Source of the DNA: Actinomadura graeca
GTDB taxonomy: Bacteria > Actinomycetota > Actinomycetes > Streptosporangiales > Streptosporangiaceae
Direction: 5' to 3'
Assembly: GCF_019175365.1 (NCBI RefSeq)
Contig: NZ_CP059572.1
Span: 1,674,001 to 1,738,000, forward strand
Length of the DNA: 64,000 nt
Shown: piece by piece, positions 27,259-35,854 of the stretch
How positions within the stretch are numbered: position 1 is the stretch's first letter
Layout of the letters: every line of letters begins with the position of its first letter
Translations under genes and position numbers: made by a program
Notes under the pieces: generated by a model
The model's input: only the letters and a program-made list of their open reading frames with translations
What the model was told of the DNA's origin: nothing
The model's database searches: none

Positions 27259-28380
27259 GTGGCAGGAGAGATCGAGCCGCTGAGCGACCAGGACCGCGCC
27301 GAGATCGCCGCCGGTCTCCGCCGCGCCTACCACGCCTCCCTGAGGCACTGGCCTCGCCGCGTGATCTGGGTCGAGTCCCCACAAGGAATGCGGCCATACC
27401 ACTCCTGGGGCGGCCGACAGAGGGCATTGACCGCCCGAGACCGCATTCGCGCCCTGTGCTGGCGCGCGCTGTCGATACTGGCGTCCACGCTCTGCCTCTA
27501 CCTGGTCTTCCTCCCCTTCGCTGCGATCGTGTACGTCGCCCTGCGCACGGGCGAGCCCCAGGTGGGCCTCCTCGGCGCGAGCCTCGCCAAGCTGAGCTGG
27601 CTCGAAGCCCTCTACGTCTACTCGGGCCTCTTCCTCTTCGTCTGGCTCTGCTGCGGTTCACCGATGGTCACCGCGGATGGCGGGTACTCCGAATTCCCCT
27701 TCACGTTCAATGACCAGGTCAAGCTGCACACTCCGAGAAAAGCGCAAATTGAGAAGCCTCCATATCCGTTCTCGACCGCCGTTCTCACCTCGGCCAACAA
27801 TGGCGATATCAAGGGCCTGCAAGACTGCCTCTTCTACGGCGGCCCGGGACGAGCCTTCGCATGCGCGACCTTCCGTGATCTCGCAATCGTGGTCGAACCG
27901 CCGTCGGTCATGCACACCGAGACGTTGCCCGACGGCACCACACGCCCGCACCGGGACGACGGTCCGGCTTTGCAATGGCCGGGCGGTGAGGACTACTTCT
28001 TCCTGCACGGCACCTTGGTACCGAAGGAACTGTTCGACGGCGAATGGGGCCTGCAGCAGTTCAGCACGACGCGGAACAGCGAGCTGCGTCGGCTGGCCAT
28101 CGAACGCATGGGCTGGGAGACCTTCATCTCCAGAACCGGGCTCGAACCACTGGCCGAATCGGACGATCCCGCCAACCCCGGCGCCCTGCTGCGGCTCTAC
28201 GACATCCCGAACGCCGACGCACGGCTCCTGGTGATGCGCAACGGCAGCCCCGACCGTTCCGGCGCCCACCGCGAGTACGCCGAACCGGTGCCCCCGCACC
28301 TGGACGATCCCGTCGAAGCCGCCGCCTGGCAATACGGCTGCCCGGTGGAGGTCTACCGGCGACTGGAACGACGCACCTGA
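27259..28380 (+). CDS. Membrane protein with DUF6745-like C-terminal domain
   Basis: A 373-aa protein. Two hydrophobic segments (LSILASTLCLYLVFLPFAAI and LEALYVYSGLFLFVWLCC) lie in the first 150 residues; the soluble C-terminal half resembles DUF6745: HRDDGPALQWPGGEDYFFLHG, NSELRRLAIERMGWETF, then EPLAE. The same blocks occur in the gene at 34645, which lacks membrane segments. GTG 27259 follows GAGGGAGGG; a start at 27211 would precede that site. Coding sequence here is less GC-rich than average. It follows the NACHT gene by 60 bp and is probably in its operon. Function unknown. Confidence 0.78.
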   Translation: MAGEIEPLSDQDRAEIAAGLRRAYHASLRHWPRRVIWVESPQGMRPYHSWGGRQRALTARDRIRALCWRALSILASTLCLYLVFLPFAAIVYVALRTGEPQVGLLGASLAKLSWLEALYVYSGLFLFVWLCCGSPMVTADGGYSEFPFTFNDQVKLHTPRKAQIEKPPYPFSTAVLTSANNGDIKGLQDCLFYGGPGRAFACATFRDLAIVVEPPSVMHTETLPDGTTRPHRDDGPALQWPGGEDYFFLHGTLVPKELFDGEWGLQQFSTTRNSELRRLAIERMGWETFISRTGLEPLAESDDPANPGALLRLYDIPNADARLLVMRNGSPDRSGAHREYAEPVPPHLDDPVEAAAWQYGCPVEVYRRLERRT

Positions 28381-28395
28381 TCCCGAGGAGAGCCC

Positions 28396-28887
28396 ATGCA
28401 CACCTACGCGAGCGCACTGAACCTGATCGGCGTGACCGTCCCCGGCCACCTCGTCGCCGACGCCGAGGTCCCGATCCTGACCGGCCCCCAGGCCCAGGGC
28501 GACCTGCTGGTCCTCCCCACCACCCCGCCCTCGTCCGACGACTGGCAGATCGTCTCCGCAACGGGAGTGCAGGTCATCCACGGCGAGGCGACCGGGAACA
28601 CCCACTGGCTTCACCCCGGATTCGACAGCCCCGGAGTGTCCTGGCTGCCGATGACCGGTCGGCGGCACTCCGAAGACGACCTCGCAGTCGGCTACCTGCG
28701 CGTCCCCCACGGCCAGGCCGCCCTCCTGATCCACACCGACGAACACGGCGCCAACGGAATCGGCGCAGGCGACTACGTCCTCAACCGCAAACGCCAAGCA
28801 CACGTCGCCTTCGAAGGCGCACCAAGAACGTCACGCACCCCGCATCCCGCCACGTCCCCCCTCTTCTCCGACCTGGTAGACGATTAA
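28396..28887 (+). CDS. Small protein with GEATG motif, partner of the DUF6745-like gene
   Basis: A 163-aa soluble protein. It shares with the 108-aa product at 34310 a GEATGNTH block (GEATGHAH there) and a downstream pattern of HTDEHG, then GDYVLNRKRQ (against HEEHAA and GWYRVIRQRE). The family is therefore the same, and each member sits next to a DUF6745-type gene. The conserved His residues might bind a metal, but this is inference. GAGGAG precedes ATG 28396, 15 bp after the previous stop. It closes the CHAT-NACHT operon. Confidence 0.78.
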   Translation: MHTYASALNLIGVTVPGHLVADAEVPILTGPQAQGDLLVLPTTPPSSDDWQIVSATGVQVIHGEATGNTHWLHPGFDSPGVSWLPMTGRRHSEDDLAVGYLRVPHGQAALLIHTDEHGANGIGAGDYVLNRKRQAHVAFEGAPRTSRTPHPATSPLFSDLVDD

Positions 28888-29129
28888 GGCGCCATTTCAA
28901 CACCTGCAACCCCGCGCGCCCCCAGCCCGACCTCCGAAGCGCAACCAACAATCCCCTCCTGACCTGCGGCGTCAGCCGCATGGCCACAGCGGCGTACCAC
29001 GCATCACCACCGCCGAGTCGAGTTCTCGGCCAGCCCAAGGCCGGTACCGCCTAGCATTCGAACGAACCGCGACACAGCCGGGTGCGTGCTACCCCTTGCA
29101 CTGAGAGCTGGGTCGGCTCCAGGAAGGCC

Positions 29130-30247
29130 CGCCCCCACGCTGATGCGCCACACTGGCGCAGCGCTGCGCAGGTGCGGCCCGCGCATTGTGGCCCCACGCA
29201 GACGCGGCCCCACGCAGACGCGGCCCCGCGCTGGCGCGTCCCCACGTAGGCGCAGCCCACGCTGGTGTGCGGCCCCACGCTGGTGTGTCCCAGGCGGGCA
29301 AGACCCCACGCAGGTATGGCCCCACGCAGACGCGGCTCCGCATTGGCGCAGCCCCACGCAGACGCGGGCCCGCGCAGTGTGGCCCCGCACAGGCGTGCCC
29401 CCCACGTAGGCGCGGCTTTCCACGCTGATGCCGCCCCACGCAGATGTGCCCCCGCGCTGATGCGGCCCTACGCAGGCGTGGCCCCAGCGTTGATGTGTGG
29501 TCCCGCGCTGGCGCGGCCCACGCAGGCGCAGCCCCACGCTGGTGCGACACCACGCTGGTGTGCAGCCCCACAATGGCGCGGCCCACGCAGGCGCGGCCCC
29601 ACGCAGACGCGGACCCGCGCAGTGTGGCCCCGCACAGGCGTGCCCCCCACGTAGGCGCGGCTTCCCACGCTGATGCCGCCCCACGCAGATGTGCCCCCGC
29701 GCTGACGCGGCCCTACGCTGATGCGGCCCTACGCAGGCGTGGCCCCGCGTTCATGTGTGGTCCCGCGCTGGCGCGGCCCACGCAGGCGCAGCCCCACGCT
29801 GGTGTGCGACACCACGCTGGCGTGCAGCCCCACACTGGCGCGGCCCGCGCAGGCGTGGCCCCGCGCAGGTGCGTGACCCCGCGCAGGCGTGCAGCCCCAC
29901 AATGGCGCGGCCCTACGCAGGTGCGGCCCCGCGCTGATTTGTGGTCCCGCGCAGCCGCGGCCCCACGCGGGCGTGGCCCCGCGCAGTGTGAGCTTCCGCG
30001 CAGGCACGGCCCCACACTGGCGCGGCCCCACGTAGGCGCGACCCCACGCTGGTGTGTGGCACCAACGCTGGTGTGCGGCCCCACACTGGCGTAGCGCTGC
30101 GCAGGTGCGCGCCGCACCGGTGTGGCTTCACGCTGATGCGGCCCGCACTGGTGCAGCCCCACGTCGGTGTGGCCCCGCGAAGGTGCGGCACCACGCTGGC
30201 GCAGCGCTGCGTAGGTGCGGCCCGCACTGGTGTGGCCACGCACGGGT
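29130..30247. repeat. 1.1-kb array of degenerate 16-bp tandem repeats
   Basis: About 70 imperfect copies of a unit close to GCGGCCCCACGCAGGC, with 15-18 bp spacing and common variants ending CGCTGGTG, CGCTGATG or CGTAGGCG. Because 16 is not a multiple of 3, the frames that stay open on both strands give only shifting Arg/Gly/Pro-rich text; I regard it as non-coding. A block starting 29371 is repeated from 29616, and a near-identical 30-mer stands at both ends (29153-29182, 30196-30225). The 242 bp before the array (28888-29129) and the 176 bp after it hold nothing else recognised until the small gene at 30424. Confidence 0.95.
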
Positions 30248-30423
30248 GGGGGTGGGGTGCTGGGGCGTTTGGGCGAGCTGGGAGCGGCCTAAGGCGGGGG
30301 GCGGAGGCTAAGGCACTCTGCGGGTTCGGGATAGGGCTTCGTCCCGATGTGGGGTGGGGGGCCTTAGGACGAACCTTGTACATGTCGGGCCGGGAGGGTC
30401 CGGCAGGAAACAGGGAGCAGCAC

Positions 30424-30534
30424 ATGATCCGCCCGGAGTTCTCCAGGGACCTCGTCAACGACCGAGTGGCCGCGCTTCGCGCCGAGGCGCGCAACGCCCG
30501 GCGGGCACGGCTTGCCAAGGCGCTCAAGCGGTGA
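30424..30534 (+). CDS. 36-aa Arg/Ala-rich small protein
   Basis: A short basic helical protein: MIRPEFSRDLVNDRVAALR, then EARNARRARLAKALKR. CAGGGAGCAG lies just before ATG 30424, and a strong terminator follows 26 bases after the stop, so it looks like a complete transcription unit. Small proteins opening MIRPEF are seen in other actinobacteria, to my recollection without known function. It directly follows the repeat array. Confidence 0.65.
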   Translation: MIRPEFSRDLVNDRVAALRAEARNARRARLAKALKR

Positions 30535-30560
30535 CAACGCCATGCGGCACCTACCGGTAC

Positions 30561-30586
30561 ACGCCCCCGCCTTCTGGCGGGGGCGT
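30561..30586 (+). terminator. Rho-independent terminator
   Basis: An 11-bp perfect stem (ACGCCCCCGCC at 30561-30571 with 30576-30586), loop TTCT, followed by GTCTTTT. It ends the 36-aa gene and may also stop recQ transcripts coming from the other side. Confidence 0.88.
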
Positions 30587-30618
30587 GTCTTTTCCGCGCG
30601 GTGGCCCATGTGCCGCGG

Positions 30619-32712
30619 TCAGTTGGGTGTCGCGAGGGTCAGGGGGAGGACGGCGGGGGCGCCGGCCTCTCTGAGGAGCCGGGTGGCCACCGTCATGGTC
30701 CAGCCGGTCTCGACGCGGTCGTCGACCAGGAGGACGGGACCGGTCGCGTCGGGGAGGGCCGCCGCGAGTTCGGGGGGGACGGTCAGCGCCTGCCAGACCG
30801 AGCGGAGACGCTGGGCGCTGTTGTGGCGGCGGGGCACCGGGTCTCCGGCCGGGACCAGCTCACCCAGGTAGGGAAGGCGGCCGATGTCGGCTATCCGACG
30901 GCCGAGGCTCGTGACCAGGCGGGGACGGGAACGCGAGCCGATCGTGACGACGCCGGTGGGGCGGGCCGGCCAGTCCCAGGCGGCGAGGACCTTGACGACG
31001 GCGTCGACCATGTCGGAGGGGACGTCGGTGTCGCCGGAGGCGAACAGGTCGCGCAAGCGGTTGCCCCAGCCGATGTCGGTGAGACGGCCCAGGGCCCTGC
31101 CCGTCTCGGCCTGCTGGTCGGCCTTGATGCGGCCGGAAACGCCCAGGTCGTCCTTGACGCCGGTGGGCCACATGCGGCGGGGGGCGATGTCCACGCCCGG
31201 GCGGTGGAGGCGGTCGCGGGCCCGGGTTGCGCCCTCCGGGGTGACGTCGGCCGACCAGTGGTCGCCGGTGCAGTTGTCGCAGCGCCCGCAGGGGACGGCG
31301 GACGGGTCGTCGAGCTGGTCGCGCAGGAACTTCTCGCGGCAGCCCTCCGTGGCGATGTAGTCGAGCATCGCCTGCTGCTCGCGGCGGCGTTCGGAGGTGA
31401 CGCGCTCGTAGCGCTCGCGGTCGTAGGACCAGGGGCGGCCGGTGGCGGTCCAGCCGCCCTTGACGCGGCGTGCGGCGCCGTCGACGTCGAGGACCTTGAG
31501 CATCATCTCCAGGCGGGCGCGGTTGAGGTCGACCAGGGGTTCCAGGGCGCCCGTCGACAGGGGGCGGCCGGCGTTCTCCAGGACGTCGAGCGTCGTGCGG
31601 ACCGTGGGTTCGGGCGGGAACGCCAGGCTCGCGAAGTACGCCCAGATGTCACGGTCCTCCGGTCCCGGCAGCAGGATGACCTCGGCGCGGTCGACCCCGC
31701 GGCCCGCGCGGCCGATCTGCTGATAGTAGGCGACCGGGGACTGCGGGGCGCCGACGTGGACGATGAAGCCGAGGTCGGGCTTGTCGAAGCCCATGCCGAG
31801 GGCGCTGGTGGCGACCAGGGCCTTGAGCTTGTTGTCCCGCAGGTCCTGCTCGGCCTGGAGCCGCTCGGCCTGCTCGGTCTGCCCGGAGTAGGCGGTGACC
31901 TCGTGGCCGCGGTCGCGGAGGTAGCCGGTGATCTCGTGGGCGGCGGCGACGGTGAGGGTGTAGATGATGCCGGAGCCCGGCAGCCTCTCCAGGTGCTCTC
32001 CGAGCCAGGCGACGCGCTGCTCGGCGGTGGGGACCTTCACCACGGCGAGGCGCAGGGACTCGCGTTCGAGCGGGCCGCGCAGGACGAGGGCGTCGTCGCC
32101 GGCGAGCTGCTCGGCGACGTCCTGGGTGACGCGGGCGTTGGCGGTGGCGGTGGTGGCGAGGACGGGGATGCCGGGCGGCAGCTCGGCGAGGAGGGTGCGC
32201 AGGCGGCGGTAGTCGGGACGGAAGTCGTGGCCCCAGTCGGAGATGCAGTGCGCCTCGTCCACCACGACCAGGCCCGCCCCGGCGGCGAGCTTGGGCAGGA
32301 CGAGGTCGCGGAAGTCGGGGTTGTTCAGGCGCTCGGGGCTGACCAGGAGGACGTCGACCCGTCCAGCCTCGACCTCGGTGAAGATCTGCTCCCAGTCGTC
32401 GGTGTTGGAGGAGTTGATGGTGCGGGCGTGGATGCCGGCCCGGTCGGCGGCCTCGATCTGGTTGCGCATGAGCGCCAGCAGCGGCGAGACGATCACGGTG
32501 GGGCCCGCGCCGCGCCCGCGGAGCAGCCGGGTCGCCACGAAGTAGACGGCGGACTTGCCCCAGCCGGTGCGCTGGACGACCAGGGCGCGGCGCCGCTCGA
32601 CGACGAGCGCGTGGATCGCCGTCCACTGGTCGTCGCGGAGGCGCGCCCGGTCGCCGGCGAGGGCGCGCAGGCACCGCTCGGCCTCGTCACGGAGTCCCTC
32701 GAATTCGCTCAT
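30619..32712 (-). CDS. recQ: RecQ-family DNA helicase with C-terminal phosphoribosyltransferase-like region
   Basis: A 697-aa ATP-dependent 3'-5' DNA helicase. Motif I is QRTGWGKSAVYF (K53), motif II VVVDEAHCISDWGHDFRPDY, motif III ATTATAN, motif VI QQIGRAGRG. A zinc-type cluster follows (CREKF...CGRCDNCTG). The last ~120 residues contain VLLVDDRVETGWTMTVATRL, a phosphoribosyltransferase signature unlike the HRDC end of E. coli RecQ. ATG 32712 has AAGGGGG upstream. It acts in recombination and repair; the role of the C-terminal region is unknown. Confidence 0.92.
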   Translation of the reverse strand: MSEFEGLRDEAERCLRALAGDRARLRDDQWTAIHALVVERRRALVVQRTGWGKSAVYFVATRLLRGRGAGPTVIVSPLLALMRNQIEAADRAGIHARTINSSNTDDWEQIFTEVEAGRVDVLLVSPERLNNPDFRDLVLPKLAAGAGLVVVDEAHCISDWGHDFRPDYRRLRTLLAELPPGIPVLATTATANARVTQDVAEQLAGDDALVLRGPLERESLRLAVVKVPTAEQRVAWLGEHLERLPGSGIIYTLTVAAAHEITGYLRDRGHEVTAYSGQTEQAERLQAEQDLRDNKLKALVATSALGMGFDKPDLGFIVHVGAPQSPVAYYQQIGRAGRGVDRAEVILLPGPEDRDIWAYFASLAFPPEPTVRTTLDVLENAGRPLSTGALEPLVDLNRARLEMMLKVLDVDGAARRVKGGWTATGRPWSYDRERYERVTSERRREQQAMLDYIATEGCREKFLRDQLDDPSAVPCGRCDNCTGDHWSADVTPEGATRARDRLHRPGVDIAPRRMWPTGVKDDLGVSGRIKADQQAETGRALGRLTDIGWGNRLRDLFASGDTDVPSDMVDAVVKVLAAWDWPARPTGVVTIGSRSRPRLVTSLGRRIADIGRLPYLGELVPAGDPVPRRHNSAQRLRSVWQALTVPPELAAALPDATGPVLLVDDRVETGWTMTVATRLLREAGAPAVLPLTLATPN

Positions 32713-32852
32713 GCCCCCTTGGTACCAGCGGCGGCGTGGCGTCCGCACCAGAATCGAATTCTGTGGACAACCTCGCATGATTGTGGCGCGGCGCGCCCTG
32801 GGTAGCCTCCCCATCAAGATCGGTTTCGCGGAGAAAGGGACCCGGGGGGCGG

Positions 32853-34223
32853 ATGGGCGCGGCGGAACGCTTGCGGCGGACGTGGCACGCTCTCATGGAC
32901 GTCTCTCCGCCCGAGCCTCCCGAGGACGAGCCCGGCGAGAACGTCGACACTTGGGCGGTCGACCTCGTGCTTCGTGTGGGCGAGCTGTTGCTCGCCAATG
33001 GCGAGACCACCGAGCGGGTGAACGAGGCCATGCTCGGCCTCGCGGTCGCCTACGAGCTGCCGCGCTGCGAGGTGCAGGTCACACTGACGAGCCTCCTGGT
33101 CAGCGCCCACCCGGGCAAGGGCGCGCCGCCGGTGACGGGCTCGCGGGCCATCCGGCGCCGCACGCCCGCGTTCTGGCGGCTCACAGCGCTGCACAATCTC
33201 GTCCAAGAAGCCTCCATCGGCATGCTGGAGCTGGACGAGGCGCACCGGAGGCTCGCGGAGATGAAGCGGGGACGCGCCCCCTACCCGCCGTGGCTGATCG
33301 TCGTCTCGCTGGGGCTGATCGCCGCGTCCGGCAGTGTCCTGGCGGGCGGCGGCCCGCTCGTGGCGGGGACGGCGTTCGTTGCCACGCTGCTCGGCGACCG
33401 CACCGCGGCCGCGCTGGCGCGGCGCGGTGTCGCGGAATTCTTCCAGCTGACGGTGGCGTCGGCGATCGGCGCGGGCGGCGCGGTGCTGGTGGTCGGCATG
33501 GGCAACCCCGCGCACGCGTCCACGATCGTCACGGGCGCGATCCTGGCGCTGCTGCCGGGGCGCCCGCTGGTGGCGAGCATCCAGGACGGCATCACCGGCG
33601 ACCTGGTGAGCGCCGGGGCGCGGATGCTGGAGGTCTTCTTCATGATCGCGGCGATCGTCGCCGGTCTGGGGGCGATGGTCTACCTCGGGGTCACGTTGGA
33701 CGTGCCGATCGACGTCAGCCACCTGCCGCGCCCCGCGGCGACCCTCAAGCCCGTCGCGGTGATGGCGGCGGCCGCCGTCTCGGTGACGTTCGCGGTGTCG
33801 CTCGCGGCGCCCCGGGATGTTCTGACCGCGTCGGCTCTGGGCGGCGCGGTGATCTGGGTGCTGCACGTCCTCCTGCTGGGATGGGACGTTCCTCCCGTCC
33901 TGGCGTCGGCGGTGGCCGCGACGGTCGTCGGTGTGCTGTCGAACTGGCTCGCCAGGCGGCATCAGGCCCCGGTGATGCCGTTCGTGGTCCCGGCCATCGG
34001 ACCGCTTCTGCCGGGGACGGCGCTGTACCGGGGCATGGTCGAGCTGAACACCGGCGCCCCCGAGACGGGCGTGCTGAGCCTCATCGGGGCCCTCTCGGTG
34101 GCGCTGGCCCTGGGCGCGGGCGTGAACCTCGGCGGGGAGCTCGTCCGCGCGTTCCAGCGCGTCGGCCTGAGCGCTTCCGGACGCTGGGCCCGGCCCGCCG
34201 CCCGGCGGACGCGCGGCTTCTGA
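32853..34223 (+). CDS. ThrE-type threonine/serine exporter family protein
   Basis: A 456-aa membrane protein combining the two halves of the ThrE family. The N-terminal domain (DTWAVDLVLRVGELLLANGE, then TERVNEAMLGLAVAYEL) is the hydrophilic block typical of DUF1212, and about ten hydrophobic segments follow, including LIVVSLGLIAASGSVLAGGG. It probably exports threonine, serine or small peptides with proton motive force. ATG 32853 is preceded by GGGGGGCGG. Divergent from recQ; it may be transcribed together with the next two genes, though an 86-bp gap intervenes. Confidence 0.88.
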   Translation: MGAAERLRRTWHALMDVSPPEPPEDEPGENVDTWAVDLVLRVGELLLANGETTERVNEAMLGLAVAYELPRCEVQVTLTSLLVSAHPGKGAPPVTGSRAIRRRTPAFWRLTALHNLVQEASIGMLELDEAHRRLAEMKRGRAPYPPWLIVVSLGLIAASGSVLAGGGPLVAGTAFVATLLGDRTAAALARRGVAEFFQLTVASAIGAGGAVLVVGMGNPAHASTIVTGAILALLPGRPLVASIQDGITGDLVSAGARMLEVFFMIAAIVAGLGAMVYLGVTLDVPIDVSHLPRPAATLKPVAVMAAAAVSVTFAVSLAAPRDVLTASALGGAVIWVLHVLLLGWDVPPVLASAVAATVVGVLSNWLARRHQAPVMPFVVPAIGPLLPGTALYRGMVELNTGAPETGVLSLIGALSVALALGAGVNLGGELVRAFQRVGLSASGRWARPAARRTRGF

Positions 34224-34309
34224 GACCTGCCCTGCCGCGAAGTCCCGCCCCGCCGCGGAGAGCTGCGCGGCTTCGGAGAACTGTCGGTGGCGAAGGTTAT
34301 GTTCGCCGC

Positions 34310-34636
34310 ATGTACCGACAGGGAGACATCCTGATCATGCCGGTTCCGGAGGAGGCGGTCCCGCCGTCCGTCCGGGAGCTGCCGGCGGCCCCGCGCGACG
34401 GCCGCGGGCGCATGGTCCTGGCGCTCGGCGAGGCGACCGGTCACGCGCACGCGCTGACCGCGCCCGGCTCGCTGCTGCGGGTGCCCGACCCGCTCGCGCC
34501 CGACCACCTGCACCTGCCGTCGGGCGGGCGGCTGGTGCACGAGGAACACGCGGCGATCACCCTGCCCAAGGGCTGGTACCGGGTGATCCGGCAGCGCGAG
34601 TACGTGCCCGGCGCCGTCCGGGTCGTGGCGGACTGA
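34310..34636 (+). CDS. Small GEATGHAH-motif protein, second copy
   Basis: A 108-aa soluble protein starting MYRQGDILIMPVPEEAV. It carries GEATGHAHAL near residue 40, HEEHAAI and GWYRVIRQREYVPG at the end. Members of this widespread family have no known function to my knowledge; the His-rich core might bind metal. It is homologous to the product at 28396 and, like it, adjoins a DUF6745 gene, here 8 bp downstream. It faces the STM401x cluster. Confidence 0.82.
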   Translation: MYRQGDILIMPVPEEAVPPSVRELPAAPRDGRGRMVLALGEATGHAHALTAPGSLLRVPDPLAPDHLHLPSGGRLVHEEHAAITLPKGWYRVIRQREYVPGAVRVVAD

Positions 34637-34644
34637 GGCGCGGC

Positions 34645-35823
34645 ATGTCCACCGGAGCATCACTCACCGAAGCACCCGCCGCCCGGCCGCCGCGCGCGGC
34701 GCACTACGTGGTCGGCGACTGGCAGTCCGTCGCCTTCGGCACCGGGCCCGCCGACCGCGGCCGGGCCGAGGCGGGCGTGGCCGCCGCCTACGCGTCCGCC
34801 GGGCTGGACGCCCCCGCACGGTACGTGTGGGTGCCCTCGCCCGCGCGGGGGGCCGTCGCCGCGGCCGTCCTCGCCGGGCACGGCGACCGCCTTCGCGAGG
34901 CCGGGCTGGGAGACCTGGTCGACCTCGCCCGGGGCGATCTCGGCGGGACGCCCGCGAGGGCGAGCGTCCTCACCGCCGTCAGGACGCGTCCGTGGGAGGC
35001 GGAACGCACCGCGGCCTGCTCCGAACAGGGGCCGGAGCAGTGGCCGCGGGTGTGGGCCGAGACCGGCGGCCTCCTCTGGAACCAGGTGCAGTCGCTGGTC
35101 ACGCGGGTGCGCGCCGCTATCGGGGCTCTGGCCGTCCAGGGTCCCGGCGGTGAAAGCGGTGCGGGGTCCTCCGCGCAGGACGAGGCGGAGACCATCCTGC
35201 GCTCTGCCACCCTCGACGCGGTCCTGGGCCAGCACGACGCACCATGGCTCGCGCTGTTCGAGACGCTCGGGCGGCTGTCCGGCCCGCTGGACGGCCTGGC
35301 GGAGGCCGCACGCTCCGCGGGCTGGTGGTGGCCGTACGAGGACCTCGTGATCCTCTCCGAACGTCCGTCGGACCTGCACCGCGACGAGCCCGGGCGGCTG
35401 CACCGGGGCGACGGCCCGGCCATGGCCTATCCGGACGGGTTCTCCCTGCACGCCTGGCGTGGCATGCCGATCCCGCCCGACTTCGTGGACTCCCTGACCG
35501 GGCTCACCCCCGGCCGTATTTCCGCCGAGGAGAACGCCGAGCTGCGCCGGGTGATGCTGGAGATCTTCGGCTACGACCGGTACCTGGCCGAGACCGGCGC
35601 GCGTCCGCTGCACCGCGATGAGACGGGGGTGCTGTGGTCCATCGAACTGCCCGGTGACGAGCCCGTGGTCATGGTGGAGGTGGTCAACTCCACGCCCGAA
35701 CCGGATGGGACGCGCCGCACCTATTACCTCCGTGTGCCGCCCGGCACGCGGACGGCGCGCGCGGGCGTCGCCTGGACGTTCGGAGTGGACGAGGCCGACT
35801 ACCACCCGGAGAAGCAGACCTGA
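34645..35823 (+). CDS. DUF6745 family protein
   Basis: A 392-aa soluble protein of the DUF6745 family. The C-terminal blocks HRGDGPAMAYPDGFSLHAWRG, NAELRRVMLEIFGYDRYLAE and GVLWSIELPGDEPVVMVEV are the clearest; the N-terminal ~200 residues are Ala/Arg-rich helix. ATG 34645 follows the small-protein stop by 8 bp with GAGG upstream. In other actinobacteria DUF6745 genes often lie near LRR-like STM4015 genes, and here the STM4011-4015 cluster faces it across a terminator. No catalytic residues can be named. Confidence 0.85.
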   Translation: MSTGASLTEAPAARPPRAAHYVVGDWQSVAFGTGPADRGRAEAGVAAAYASAGLDAPARYVWVPSPARGAVAAAVLAGHGDRLREAGLGDLVDLARGDLGGTPARASVLTAVRTRPWEAERTAACSEQGPEQWPRVWAETGGLLWNQVQSLVTRVRAAIGALAVQGPGGESGAGSSAQDEAETILRSATLDAVLGQHDAPWLALFETLGRLSGPLDGLAEAARSAGWWWPYEDLVILSERPSDLHRDEPGRLHRGDGPAMAYPDGFSLHAWRGMPIPPDFVDSLTGLTPGRISAEENAELRRVMLEIFGYDRYLAETGARPLHRDETGVLWSIELPGDEPVVMVEVVNSTPEPDGTRRTYYLRVPPGTRTARAGVAWTFGVDEADYHPEKQT

Positions 35824-35854
35824 GCCTATGGACGACCGGTATCGCACCGGTCAC

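Noticed and set aside
29130..30247. CRISPR array
   Set aside because: Units are contiguous and only 16 bp with no unique spacers, and no cas genes are nearby.
29004..30527. Many overlapping open frames on both strands of the repeat array, giving Arg/Gly/Pro/Trp-rich text
   Set aside because: The 16-bp unit is out of phase with codons, frames on both strands are equally open, and no ribosome binding site or domain is seen; they follow from composition.
30601..32805. 734-codon open frame on the plus strand
   Set aside because: Antisense shadow of recQ, whose helicase motifs are all on the minus strand.
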